DNA of 64,000 nt from Erwinia_E haradaeae_H (GTDB lineage Bacteria > Pseudomonadota > Gammaproteobacteria > Enterobacterales > Enterobacteriaceae), in NCBI RefSeq assembly GCF_900698885.1, contig NZ_LR217705.1, positions 806,001 through 870,000 on the forward strand, in the 5' to 3' direction. How positions within the stretch are numbered: position 1 is the stretch's first letter; every line of letters begins with the position of its first letter. Below, piece after piece: positions 1-9,775 of the stretch. The notes beneath the pieces were generated by a model. It had not been told where the DNA came from. It saw only the letters and a list, made by a program, of their open reading frames with translations, and ran no database searches. The position numbers and the translations under genes are program-made.

Positions 1-625
1 AGATTATCTAGATGATACATCACGTGAACATTTTACTGAACTATGTCGTTTATTAGATCTTGCCGGTATTTCTTATCATGTTAATCACCGTCTTGTGCGT
101 GGGCTAGATTACTATAATAACACAGTTTTTGAATGGATTACCAATAGCCTTGGTTCTCAAGGTGCAATATGTTCTGGTGGACGATATGATTATCTAGTTA
201 AATTATTGGGCGGACCTAACGTTCCAGCAGTTGGTTGTGCTATTGGACTAGAGAGGTTAATATTACTTGTTCGTTCAGTTTACCCCCTATTAAAAACAAA
301 AAAAGTTGTTGATATCTACCTTATATCTTCAGGTCAAGGCACAAAAAATTCTATGTTAACTTTTTCCGAGTATCTCCGAAATCAACTACCGGAGTTTAAG
401 ATAATAAATCATTTTGGTGGCGGAAACTTTAGTGCACAATTTTCTAGAGCGAATAAATTAGCCGCACGTCTTGTTTTAGCTTTAGGTGAAAATGAAGTTG
501 CACATCATACATGTATAATTAAAGACTTATATAATGGAATTCAAAAAACAATTTCTCAACATCATGCAGCTGATATACTTCGAGCACTGCTAACTGATAC
601 ACTAAGAAAGAAACATAAAATTTAA
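1..625 (+). CDS. hisS: Histidyl-tRNA synthetase, C-terminal part (5' end outside window)
   Basis: Class II aminoacyl-tRNA synthetase that charges tRNA-His in the cytoplasm. The reading frame is open from base 2 and gives about 207 residues, the C-terminal half of a protein of about 424 residues in E. coli. The HisRS signature LVRGLDYYNNTVFEW lies near base 90, the glycine-rich GGRYDYLVKLLGG follows, and class II motif 3 appears as AVGCAIGLERL near base 230. The anticodon-binding domain runs to the stop with no break. In E. coli yfgM, bamB and der follow hisS; here a long spacer with no recognisable gene follows. Identification is secure; the start lies upstream of the window. Confidence 0.97.
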   Translation, partial: DYLDDTSREHFTELCRLLDLAGISYHVNHRLVRGLDYYNNTVFEWITNSLGSQGAICSGGRYDYLVKLLGGPNVPAVGCAIGLERLILLVRSVYPLLKTKKVVDIYLISSGQGTKNSMLTFSEYLRNQLPEFKIINHFGGGNFSAQFSRANKLAARLVLALGENEVAHHTCIIKDLYNGIQKTISQHHAADILRALLTDTLRKKHKI

Positions 626-2565
626 GATCAATCTAGTTTAGAATAGAACATTACTGCGATCAACATAATAGAAAATAAAATTTTTATAAAATTAAACATT
701 AAATTTTGTCATTTAACTGACAGTATATTGCATATATGATAAGACTCTCTAATCTAAACTTAAAAATATTTACATATTATAATATTTAGAGTATAATATA
801 AAAATTTTATAAATAATACTTAAATAGTTAACTTATCTATTATAATAATATATTGATGCTTTAAATGGATTTAGTTTTTAAAAAATCATCATGACAGCTC
901 AAAAACAATTATATTGTTATGCGTTACCAAATCATCGCATTATAAAATATAACCAATAAACGACAAGTTTATACTAAATAATGTTCCTAATAGTTTATCA
1001 AAAAATATTGATATTTGCAGAATACTTTTAATAGTCTTATATAACAGATAAGCCGTCTGTTAATAGCTAGTAAAATATATCAGATCGAGAGCTTCCATAA
1101 TTTTTTTGCACTATATTCTTATTCATTTAAGTTATTTTTGGTATGCTGATGTAAAATTCTAGCTTATCTAAGTTTTTATGTATAATCTATTATTCCATTT
1201 TTTAGGTTTTTTGGTGAATAATTTCGTTAAGATAAAAGATCTTTACACACTACAATAATTTATCAAAAAAAAGATATTTATTAATATAAAATAAAATTTA
1301 TTGAAACGCGCTAATCAATAATAGTCAATTCAATGACAAGAATGTAATTAATTTAATTTACAAAGTGTACTAGATATGATAGCCACAAGTAGCTTAATGA
1401 GCTATACACTTAACAGACATGAAAAATCAATAGATAAAAATAACGCACCTTCCATTATAAACTAAATAATTGTTATGCTTTAAAAATAATTAGTGACAAG
1501 AAATGCATATGTAATGATCTTGTGACTTAAATATGTGAAATACCCTTTATATATGTTATAATTAAAATTTAATTCTTAAAATACCTGACCTTAATTACAA
1601 CACATGAACATATAATCACAACTAGACTCGTATATACATATAAATATGACTAAAGTGTAATAATAGTATATGTAAGAAAATTGTATATAAAGTTTAACGC
1701 ATAAATTTTTATGTCAGATAAAACAGATAACAAGATCACAACTTACAGGATGACATCCTATGAGATATCATGAACAATATTCATATATCAATCAAAGAAC
1801 ATTATATTTAAACAACGCAGATAATTTTTATAATTCATTATAATATTATATTAAATTTTAATACATTAAATATTTGAAACTACTTAGCGAATTTATAAAA
1901 AAAATCACTAAAAATTTATAGACTCTCTCTGGTAATCAGAGCAGCATATAACATGCTCTACTAAGATATTAAAGATTAATCTATAATAGATTGAATTCTT
2001 TAACTTTAAGCATCACAAGATAAAGAGTCACGCCTTCTCGATATATAAGAAAATCATTAGTTCATTTGAAAATTACCTCATAGGAATAACTAAAACACAA
2101 AAAATAAGAATCTAAATTTATTTTTGAAAAAAATAAAAGAAATAGTACTTATCTATGAAAATAGTCAAGGTAAGTTATGATTTTATATATTAAATCTGAA
2201 GCAAAACTTGATGTGTAAATTAGCTAGTTATCGATCATACGAAAAATCCTTTAACATTCCGAGATTACATTACTAAAGGCAACTGACATATTGCATGTAT
2301 TTTTCATTCTACTTTATCATGACTGATCAATCATACATAAAATTATCAGCCTTATAAGTTTTATATTTTTCTGTCAGTTAAAAGCAAAATATTGATGATT
2401 GCATAATAAACATTTTACTCATTCAAGTTTTGTATTTAATTTTAGAAAATATCAAAAACATATATGCATAAAAATACTATATTTTTCAAAATCTAAAAAA
2501 ATAGACTAAATAACAGACTTATCATGTATTATGAATTTATATTTATAGCACAAGAGGAAAAATTG
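626..2565. other. Long AT-rich spacer with no intact gene
   Basis: About 1.9 kb of very AT-rich sequence with stops in every frame. The E. coli neighbours of hisS (yfgM, bamB, der) would lie here, but I could not find convincing traces of them. A weak trace of yceD may lie just before rpmF and is listed separately. A short hairpin-forming stretch lies around 1930-1965. The rpmF promoter is presumably near the right end, but no clear promoter can be assigned by eye. Confidence 0.6.
2230..2500 (+). pseudogene. yceD: Possible remnant of yceD (DUF177), weak
   Basis: In E. coli yceD lies directly upstream of rpmF. One frame here gives fragments reminiscent of YceD: SYRSYEKSF against CQRCGKPF, MTDQS against SDEQA, and VLYFSVS-stop-KQNID against YEPIEVNEFGEID with exact spacing. 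The identities are few and there are several stops. The call rests mostly on position and could be chance. Confidence 0.28.
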
Positions 2566-2736
2566 ATGGCCGTACAAAAAAATAAACCTACACGTTCAAA
2601 AAGAGGCATGCGTCGTTCTCATGATACCTTAACTGAACCTCAACTTTCCGTCGATCAAATATCCAAGGAAACGCATCTTCGCCATCATATGACTTCTGAT
2701 GGTTATTACTGCGGAAAAAAAATTATCTTTAAGTAA
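2566..2736 (+). CDS. rpmF: 50S ribosomal protein L32
   Basis: Small basic protein of the large ribosomal subunit, 56 residues (E. coli 57). The N-terminus [20 protein letters not shown] is nearly identical to L32, and the tail [20 protein letters not shown] matches the family C-terminus. The start at 2566 is preferred over an in-frame ATG at 2524 because it gives the conserved MAVQ start and has an AGAGGAAA ribosome-binding site just upstream. It heads the fatty-acid cluster, as in E. coli, but the plsX that should follow is a ruin. Confidence 0.96.
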   Translation: MAVQKNKPTRSKRGMRRSHDTLTEPQLSVDQISKETHLRHHMTSDGYYCGKKIIFK

Positions 2737-2769
2737 TTCTAAATTCTTCAAGATATATTGAAAAATTTA

Positions 2770-3720
2770 ACCTAAGGATCAATACCATGGGTAGAGATTA
2801 TGGTCTCTGTATTACATTGTCATGATTAATAAACGCCCTAGCATTCAGTCTAAATTTATATATTCTTTTAGTGGGTGATTGCAATTCACGTCATCTATAT
2901 TTTTATATAGATGCTATTTTATAAAACACCTAAAAATTGTTTCTAATTAATTAGGTGATCCACCAAACACTGACCCTATATAAAATTACTGAAATATATG
3001 AACATCATTCTATACGACTAACGTGAGAACGGATTAAAAAAGGAAAATCATCCGCATATTTAAGTACTGGTAATACTAATAAAAGAGCTAAATTAGTAAA
3101 CTTACTATTAATATAGTTTAACATTATTTATCAATCACAGTTAATGACTATTATGCTACACAAAAAAAAGAAAAAACTATACTCCTAACTATAGAAATTC
3201 TGTTTATTAAGAAAATATTTTTTAATACATATATCATTATAGATTTATTAGTAGTGAAAGAGACTCTCACTATTAATAGTCGTTATGTAAGCCTGATAAA
3301 ATATTGACACAAAAACATAAAAAATAACAATCTATTTAGAATACGTCATTGATATTACTCAAAGATTATAATACTTAAAAATCTACAGAAATTTATTTTT
3401 ATTAGATTTATATAGGATACTGATCTCTTCACTGATAAAATAAATGTGCGCATGTGTAATGATTTTACACAATCACTTATCATAAAAACTATAAAAACAT
3501 TACCGGAGGATGTCTCTATTTAAATTAAAAATACTAAATATGGCGCAAAAACGCTATATCAGTTCTTACTAAAAAAGTTGTATAATATATATTGAGTAAT
3601 ATAATTCAGACATGCAAATCCTAATTATTGTAATAGTGTCTGTTTTTTAGGTTTTAAAATGCAATAACAAAAAACCAATAGTTGCAAAAAAATTAAAATA
3701 CATTGATCTCAGCTATTTAG
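2770..3720 (+). pseudogene. plsX: Decayed plsX (phosphate acyltransferase)
   Basis: The ~1.07 kb between rpmF and fabH is the place and size of plsX, which makes acyl-phosphate from acyl-ACP for phospholipid synthesis. Translating in shifting frames recovers ordered fragments of PlsX. MGRDYGLCITLS (from 2787) and a following ILLVGD match MGGDFGPSVTV...LLLVGN. KKGKSSAYLSTGNT (about 3033-3075) matches KEGRAQACVSAGNT. A stretch near 3430-3480 with DLFTDKINVRMCNDFT matches ELLTGKTDVLVCDGFT. NYCNSVCFLGFK (about 3625-3660) matches QYNGACLLGLR. Many stops and frameshifts separate these, so it cannot be functional. Its loss implies that glycerol-3-phosphate acylation, if present, uses PlsB or host lipids. 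Confidence 0.85.
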
Positions 3721-3811
3721 AATAAATAGCAAATTATGCAGAAAAAACCTTTAAAAAAATATTTTATACACATCTACAAGCTATCTCATTACCAAAGAGC
3801 GACTAAAGTGC

Positions 3812-4765
3812 ATGTATACAAAGATTATTGGTACAGGTAGCTATTTACCCCAGCAAATACGAACGAATGCTGATCTGGAGAAAATGGTAGACACGTCAGA
3901 CGAATGGATTAGGTCTCGCACCGGTATTTGTGAGAGGCGCATTGCGCACCCGAAAGAAAATGTAGCGACAATGGGTTTTCAGGCAGCACTCAACGCTTTA
4001 GAAATGTCTGGTATTAAAAAAACTGATATTAATCTAATTATAGTGGCTACTACATCTTCCAGCCATGCTTTTCCAAGTTCAGCCTGCATGATTCAAAAAA
4101 TGCTAGAAATTAATGATGCAACATCTTTTGATCTATCTGCAGCTTGCTCTGGGTTTACTTATGCATTAAGTGTAGCAGATCAGTATATTAGGAGCCATTC
4201 CATAAAATATGCATTAGTAATTGGATCTGACGTTTTATCCCGTATGCTAGATCCTCATGATCGTGGAACATTGATTTTATTTGGAGATGGTGCTGGTGCA
4301 GTGGTTCTGGGCGCAAGCAAAGAAGAAGGAATTATTTCAACACATCTTCACGCGGATGGACAATATGGCCCTTTATTAACTTTACTCCACCAGGATCATG
4401 AAAAGTTACAGCGTCCTTCTTATATTAATATGGCTGGACATGAGGTTTTTAAAATAGCTGTAACTAAGTTAGCACATATCGTTGAGGAAACCCTAGAAGT
4501 AAACAATCTTGTCTGTTCTGATATAGACTGGCTAGTTCCACATCAAGCAAACCTGCGCATTATTAATGCTACTGCTCGAAAATTAGGCTTAGATATGGCT
4601 AAAATTATTATTACTCTTTACCGTCATGGTAACACTTCTGCAGCCTCTGTGCCGTCAGCTCTTGATACAGCAGTTCGTGATAACCGTATTCAGCGCGGTC
4701 AATTACTGCTTCTTGAAGCCTTTGGAAGTGGGTTTACTTGGGGTTCAGCTTTAGTGCGTTTCTAG
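3812..4765 (+). CDS. fabH: 3-oxoacyl-ACP synthase III (KAS III)
   Basis: Condenses acetyl-CoA with malonyl-ACP to start fatty-acid synthesis. It has 317 residues, exactly the E. coli length. The thiolase-fold catalytic triad is visible: Cys112 in [13 protein letters not shown], His in [10 protein letters not shown] and Asn in [14 protein letters not shown]. The start gives [13 protein letters not shown], the normal N-terminus. It is followed after about 30 bases by fabD, with fabG and acpP beyond. There is no sign of damage, so the pathway is probably still in use despite the loss of plsX just upstream. Confidence 0.97.
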   Translation: MYTKIIGTGSYLPQQIRTNADLEKMVDTSDEWIRSRTGICERRIAHPKENVATMGFQAALNALEMSGIKKTDINLIIVATTSSSHAFPSSACMIQKMLEINDATSFDLSAACSGFTYALSVADQYIRSHSIKYALVIGSDVLSRMLDPHDRGTLILFGDGAGAVVLGASKEEGIISTHLHADGQYGPLLTLLHQDHEKLQRPSYINMAGHEVFKIAVTKLAHIVEETLEVNNLVCSDIDWLVPHQANLRIINATARKLGLDMAKIIITLYRHGNTSAASVPSALDTAVRDNRIQRGQLLLLEAFGSGFTWGSALVRF

Positions 4766-4794
4766 TTATCAAAATATTAATGATAGGAAAAATT

Positions 4795-5734
4795 ATGAAA
4801 TTTGCAATGCTTTTCCCAGGACAGGGAGTGCAAAAAAAAGGCATGTTAACTGATTTAGCTACAGCCTATAATAAAGTGGAACAGACTTTTACAGAAGCTT
4901 CGAATGTGCTTGGGTACGATCTTTGGAAGTTGGTACAAAAAGGTCCGACCGAAAAATTAAATCAAACCCGGAAAACTCAAGTAGCCATATTAACGGCATC
5001 TGTTTCCATTTTTCGTATTTGGAAAGACAAAAGTGAAAATATGCCAACAATACTCGCAGGACATAGCTTAGGTGAATATAGTGCTTTGGTTTGCTCAGAA
5101 GCTCTATCATTCACTGAAGCCATTAAACTAGTAGATCTACGTGGAAAATTCATGCAAGAAGCTGTACCCTGAAAATGCAGGCGCGATGCAAGTGATTATT
5201 GGTCTAGATACTGAAATAATAGCTAGAGCTTGTCGAGAATCTGCGCATAATCAGACTGTATCTCTAGTGAATTACAATTCACCCAATCAAGTAGTTATCG
5301 CTGGTCATAAAGCTGCAGTAGAACGTGCAGGAGTCGCTTGTAAGCTTGCTGGAGCGAAAATTATACTTACTCTTCCAGTTAGCGTGCCATCGCATTGCTC
5401 TCTTATGAAATCAGCGGCAGAGAAACTGGCGATAATACTTGAACAGATACATTTCCATACACCAATTTATCGAGTAATAAATAATGTTGATGTGACGATT
5501 CACACCTCCCCAGACAAAATAAAAACAGCTTTAATCCGTCAATTATATAACCCAGTGCGCTGGATGGAGAATATAGAATTTATTGCAAAACAAGGTCTAA
5601 CGTTATTGCTAGAGATTGGTCCAGGTAAAACTCTTAGTGGCCTAACAAAGCGCATCATGCCAACTTTGAAATCGATATCAATCAATGACCCAGATAGCCT
5701 CATCGTAGCGTTGCAAAAGTCACGAGGAAAATAA
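4795..5734 (+). CDS. fabD: Malonyl-CoA:ACP transacylase, interrupted by a +1 frameshift
   Basis: Transfers malonyl groups from CoA to ACP. Frame one runs 4795-5172 and ends at CCC TGA just after RGKFMQEAVP. The next frame resumes at base 5171 with PENAGAMQVIIGL and is open to the stop at 5732-5734. Joined at CC(C)T the product has 312 residues (E. coli 309) and aligns throughout. The nucleophile in GHSLGEYSALV (Ser91), Arg116 in LRGKFMQ, the PVSVPSHC histidine and the C-terminal EIGPGKTLSGLTKR are all kept, and nothing else in either half is damaged. It could be a fresh pseudogene, a sequence error or a +1 recoded gene. fabG starts one base after its stop, suggesting coupled translation. Confidence 0.9.
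5167..5172 (+). other. CCC-TGA +1 slippage site in fabD
   Basis: The zero-frame codons are GTA CCC TGA. Sliding one base forward at CCC puts proline on CCT and the next codon is GAA, restoring VPEN as in other FabD proteins. A proline CCC followed by a slowly decoded UGA is a known kind of +1-prone site, comparable in layout to CUU-UGA in prfB. I do not see a strong Shine-Dalgarno-like stimulator immediately upstream. Whether slippage happens cannot be judged from sequence. Confidence 0.5.
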
Positions 5735-5735
5735 T

Positions 5736-6470
5736 ATGAATTTCGAAGGCAAGATTGCAATGGTTACTGGTGCCAGTCGAGGCATCGGGCGTGCTATTAC
5801 AGAAACACTAGCTGCTCATGGCGCTAAAGTTCTTGGCACAGCAACTAGTCAGTATGGTGCGGATGCCATCAGCAACTACTTAGGTAATCACGGTAAGGGC
5901 GTTCTATTAAATGTAAAAATTGTATCCTCCATTGAACATGTGTTAGAAAAAATTCGTAGTGATTTTGGTGAAATTGATATACTAGTGAATAACGCAGGAA
6001 TTATACGTGATAATCTAATTATGCGAATGAAAGATGATGAATGGCATGATGTTTTAAACACTAATCTCACTCCTATATTCCGATTATCAAGAGCAGTTAT
6101 TAGAGCGATGATTAAGAAACGCACAGGACGAATTATTACTATTGGTTCTATAGTTGGAACTATGGGCAATATAGGTCAAGCAAATTATGCAGCGGCAAAA
6201 GCAGGGATAATTGGATTTAGCAAATCCTTAGCTAGAGAAATAGCCTCTCGTGGTATTACGGTTAATGTTGTGTCTCCAGGTTTTATTGATACCGAAATGA
6301 CACGCTCTTTAAGTGCAAAAAGACGGGAAGATATGATGTCAAAAGTTCCCATTGGTCGTCTTGGACTTGCAGAGGAAATTGCTCATGCGGTTGCGTTTTT
6401 AGCTTCTGAAGAAGCTGCGTATATTACTGGAGAAACATTACACGTTAATGGTGGAATGTTAATGATCTAA
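5736..6470 (+). CDS. fabG: 3-oxoacyl-ACP reductase
   Basis: NADPH-dependent reduction of 3-oxoacyl-ACP in fatty-acid elongation. It has 244 residues, the same as E. coli. The short-chain dehydrogenase pattern is complete: TGASRGIG for cofactor binding, NNAGI, the catalytic serine in IGSIVGTMG, and YAAAKAG with the catalytic Tyr and Lys. The C-terminus ends TGETLHVNGGMLMI as in the family. It begins one base after the fabD stop, so it is almost certainly co-transcribed and perhaps translationally coupled with fabD, which matters if fabD is frameshifted. Confidence 0.97.
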   Translation: MNFEGKIAMVTGASRGIGRAITETLAAHGAKVLGTATSQYGADAISNYLGNHGKGVLLNVKIVSSIEHVLEKIRSDFGEIDILVNNAGIIRDNLIMRMKDDEWHDVLNTNLTPIFRLSRAVIRAMIKKRTGRIITIGSIVGTMGNIGQANYAAAKAGIIGFSKSLAREIASRGITVNVVSPGFIDTEMTRSLSAKRREDMMSKVPIGRLGLAEEIAHAVAFLASEEAAYITGETLHVNGGMLMI

Positions 6471-6614
6471 CCATGGTCGTAATCATATATCATAATCACA
6501 TACAATAAGATACAATCATTAGGCAATTTACCGAAATTTAGTTGCATCTTTTTGAGCATTTTATACACTACAACAACCATCGCGCAAGCGAGTTGTGATA
6601 GGAAATAACACTAT

Positions 6615-6845
6615 ATGAGCACTATAGAAGAACGCGTTAAAAAAATTATTAGCGAGCAGCTCGGAGTCAAACAGGAAGAAGTTGTTAACATTGCTTCTTT
6701 CGTAGAAGATTTAGGTGCAGATTCTCTAGATACTGTAGAATTAGTCATGGCTCTAGAAGAAGAATTTGATACTGAAATCCCAGATGAAGCAGCTGAAAAA
6801 ATTACTACTGTTCAAGCTGCCATTGATTATATTAACTCTCGTTAG
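6615..6845 (+). CDS. acpP: Acyl carrier protein
   Basis: Small acidic carrier of acyl chains, 76 residues (E. coli 77-78). The phosphopantetheine attachment serine lies in [11 protein letters not shown] (Ser37 counting Met). The helix II-III acidic surface [11 protein letters not shown] is conserved. It is the last gene of the cluster; fabF, which follows acpP in E. coli, is missing here and the next gene is on the other strand. A rho-independent terminator follows at once. Confidence 0.97.
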   Translation: MSTIEERVKKIISEQLGVKQEEVVNIASFVEDLGADSLDTVELVMALEEEFDTEIPDEAAEKITTVQAAIDYINSR

Positions 6846-6874
6846 TAATTTGACATACCTACTAGATATACCTT

Positions 6875-6907
6875 TCAGGCGATTAAGTTATTATCGCCTG
6901 AGTTTTA
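6875..6907 (+). terminator. Intrinsic terminator after acpP
   Basis: Perfect 9-bp stem TCAGGCGAT / ATCGCCTGA (6875-6883 with 6893-6901), loop of 9 bases, followed by GTTTTAG. It sits 30 bases after the acpP stop and between convergent acpP and deaD. Confidence 0.75.
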
Positions 6908-6922
6908 GCTCTAGTAAATCAT

Positions 6923-8785
6923 TTATACATCACGACGACGCACTATATGCTTCCCATCATTAGCATTACCAAAACGACGTTCATGTTTTTTCTCAGTAGT
7001 ATAACGATTTCCTCCTTTATCAGAGAACGCACTTATTCCAATATCAGAAGAAACAGTACCAACACTGCGCTCATTGAAACGCTCTCTATTGCGATTTATA
7101 TAACGAGGTTGTGTATCACCAATTAATTTTATATTAATTGGTTTATTAAGAATATGCGTTTTAGCAATATTCTGCAAAATCGTATGTGAAATATCTTTTG
7201 GCAGTTCAATAGTTGCATATGTACTAAAAAGTTTAATATGACCAATATCACGACTGCTAATGTTTCCTTCATTTACCATGGCACCGACAATATGACGAAC
7301 TTCTATCCCATTGTCACGACCTAAGTCAATACGATATAATTGTATATTACTCTTTTCTCTACGAAAACGACTTGTGTTCTCTAAAGAACGCGCTCCACGC
7401 TCCAAACGATCACTACGTCGATCATTGTTAACATCTCGATATTCCCGACGTACACGCTGTTGCGGTGGATCTATAGGAACAATAAGTGGACGCTCACCTT
7501 GCGCCATCTTTAACAACGCTGCAGCCAGAGTTTCAATATCTATTATATCTGCCGGTTGTATTTTATACAGTAAAGCACGATATTCCTCCAGATCTCCAGC
7601 ATCTAGTTGTTTTTTTACTTTTTTGGAGAAGTTAGCTAAACGACGCTGCGATAAGATTTGAGTGTTTGGAAGCTCAACTTCAGGGATATGTAATTTCATA
7701 TTGCGTTCAATATTACGTAATAAACGACGTTCTCGATATTCCACAAAAAGAAGAGCGCGACCTCTACGACCGGCACGACCAGTACGCCCAATTCGATGCA
7801 CATAAGACTCTACATCCATTGGGATATCATAGTTAATCACAAAGCTAATACGTTCAACATCTAAACCACGTGCAGCAACATCAGTTGCAATCAGAATATC
7901 TAATCGACCATCTTTTAAGCGTTCTAGTGTTTGCTCACGTAATGCTTGATTCATATCACCATTTAGCGCAGCACTATTATAACCGTTGCGCTCAAGTGCT
8001 TCAGAAACCTCTAACGTTGCACTTTTAGTGCGGACAAAAATAATCACAGCATCGAAATCTTCTACTTCTAAAAAACGAGTAAGCGCGTCTGTTTTGCGAC
8101 CACAGACAGTCCAATAGCTCTGATTAATATCTGGCCTTGTAGTAATACTCGATTGAATACGTATTTCTTGTGGGTTTTTCATAAAACGCTTAGTAATACG
8201 ACGAATCGCCTCTGGCATCGTAGCAGAAAACAATGCAGTCTGATGAGTATCTGGAATCTGGGACATGATCGTTTCTACATCTTCAATAAAACCCATGCGA
8301 AGCATTTCATCGGCCTCATCTAACACCAAGCCACGTAAGTGAGATAAACTCAATGTGCCACGTTTTAGATGGTCCAGTAAACGACCTGGTGTTCCAACTA
8401 CAACTTGTGGACCTTGTCGGAGAGCACGTAACTGAATATCATAACGCTGCCCCCCATAAAGCGCTACGGTATGAATGCCTCTCATATGTTTAGAAAATTC
8501 TGCTATAGCTTCAGAAACTTGCATGGCTAATTCACGAGTAGGTGCCAATACTAAGATTTGAGGTACTTTCATGGTTTCATTAATATTATGAATCAGTGGT
8601 AATGCAAACGCTGCAGTTTTTCCACTACCAGTCTGCGCCATGCCTAACACATCTCTCCCGGCTAAGAGATGAGGAATGCATTCAGCTTGAATAGGAGATG
8701 GTTTAATATAACCCATACTATTTAAAGACTTTAATAGGTCATCTTTTAGACCCAGAGAAGAAAAAGTGGTATAGATATTCGTCAT
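6923..8785 (-). CDS. deaD: DEAD-box ATP-dependent RNA helicase (CsdA)
   Basis: Cold-shock RNA helicase acting in ribosome assembly and mRNA decay. The chosen start gives 620 residues beginning [13 protein letters not shown], aligned with E. coli DeaD (629). Visible motifs: Q motif KPSPIQAE, motif [13 protein letters not shown] in [13 protein letters not shown] in [12 protein letters not shown] and HRIGRTGR. The C-terminal part holds the family RNA-binding domain ([20 protein letters not shown]). An in-frame ATG at 8812 would add nine residues (MKSKRHTYY), but it lacks a ribosome-binding site and does not match the family N-terminus. The nlpI that normally precedes it is decayed. Confidence 0.96.
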   Translation of the reverse strand: MTNIYTTFSSLGLKDDLLKSLNSMGYIKPSPIQAECIPHLLAGRDVLGMAQTGSGKTAAFALPLIHNINETMKVPQILVLAPTRELAMQVSEAIAEFSKHMRGIHTVALYGGQRYDIQLRALRQGPQVVVGTPGRLLDHLKRGTLSLSHLRGLVLDEADEMLRMGFIEDVETIMSQIPDTHQTALFSATMPEAIRRITKRFMKNPQEIRIQSSITTRPDINQSYWTVCGRKTDALTRFLEVEDFDAVIIFVRTKSATLEVSEALERNGYNSAALNGDMNQALREQTLERLKDGRLDILIATDVAARGLDVERISFVINYDIPMDVESYVHRIGRTGRAGRRGRALLFVEYRERRLLRNIERNMKLHIPEVELPNTQILSQRRLANFSKKVKKQLDAGDLEEYRALLYKIQPADIIDIETLAAALLKMAQGERPLIVPIDPPQQRVRREYRDVNNDRRSDRLERGARSLENTSRFRREKSNIQLYRIDLGRDNGIEVRHIVGAMVNEGNISSRDIGHIKLFSTYATIELPKDISHTILQNIAKTHILNKPINIKLIGDTQPRYINRNRERFNERSVGTVSSDIGISAFSDKGGNRYTTEKKHERRFGNANDGKHIVRRRDV

Positions 8786-8849
8786 GTAGTAGGTATGCCT
8801 CTTAGATTTCATCGGCCAGTCTACATAACTCGTCGTGAAAATTATTTGT

Positions 8850-9576
8850 TATTTTCAGTAAAAAGTGTGAACCGGCTTAAGTTAATGGTTTAAGTAAACT
8901 AAAAACCTCATTTATAAAATACTTGTTACGCAGAATGTAAAAACATGAATAACGTAATAGAAGATTACTTTTTATCATTATCTGATAAAGATATCCTATT
9001 TCTCGCTAAGACAGGATCTACTGGATCAGTTTATATCTGTAATTAAGAAAATATTAATCTAATAGTTAGGTTTTTAAGATAAATACTGTTTTCTGACCAC
9101 CCCTCTATTTCTTTCATTAGGGTGACGTATTTTATTTGAATACAGTGCGGTACAATTGAGATATTTAGAACACTAGATATAATTTTTATTTTTATTTAAA
9201 TTGATTTCTATACTATTATTAGTAGTATAAACTACTATAACAATAAAGATTTTAAAATCGATCTCCATTGATACATAATAATAATTTTTTCGGTTTTTAT
9301 CTGCAAATCTTATAGAAAAATTAAAGTTTTTCTACTTACTAAAGTAGATGAAAATATTAATAATGTGTAAAAATTTTCTAGAAAACCTTTATTGTTTTTT
9401 CTAAAAATATTCCTATACCGTCATGAAATTATATATCCCTCTATATCACATCTGAGCTTGATTCGCCATACAATATCGGGACAATTTTTATTGTCTCTGT
9501 CTTTATATACTCACTATAAGTATAATTCAGCCCCCAATTCCATTCGGGGCCTGGCCCATATACCATACCCCACTAT
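8850..9576 (-). pseudogene. nlpI: Decayed nlpI (outer-membrane TPR lipoprotein)
   Basis: E. coli has pnp-nlpI-deaD; the gap between pnp and deaD here matches nlpI in size. On the minus strand, fragments in order resemble NlpI. SGVWYMG against RGVLYDSLG and ARPRME against IRPDMPE lie near 9530-9576. DGIGIFL resembles RGIALYY. The clearest is KEIEGWSENSIYLKN (9070-9114) against KEQWGWNIVEFYLGN, and then TSILYK and SRFTLFTE against ATALFK and HRYALLE near 8855-8925. Stops and frameshifts are frequent and no lipobox start survives. Confidence 0.68.
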
Positions 9577-9775
9577 CTATATCAATATTATCACCTAGTA
9601 TCATAGAAAAATATCCTACAAATACCCATAATCTATCCGACAAACAAATAACAACACTTAATTATATGTTATCGATAAAATAATAAAAAAGAAAACTAAC
9701 ATGACAGTATCATAATTAATAGATTTTTTCTTTATAATATAACTTATAATTCTGTCAGAAAATCTATAACAATTA

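Noticed and set aside
1921..1990. tRNA-like stem pattern after hisS
   Set aside because: The stems do not assemble into a cloverleaf and there is no T-loop consensus.
4889..5110. Minus-strand open frame inside fabD
   Set aside because: Shadow of the fabD coding sequence; the plus strand carries clear conserved motifs.
9392..9598. 68-codon plus-strand open frame between deaD and pnp
   Set aside because: No family resemblance or ribosome-binding site; the opposite strand fits an nlpI remnant better.
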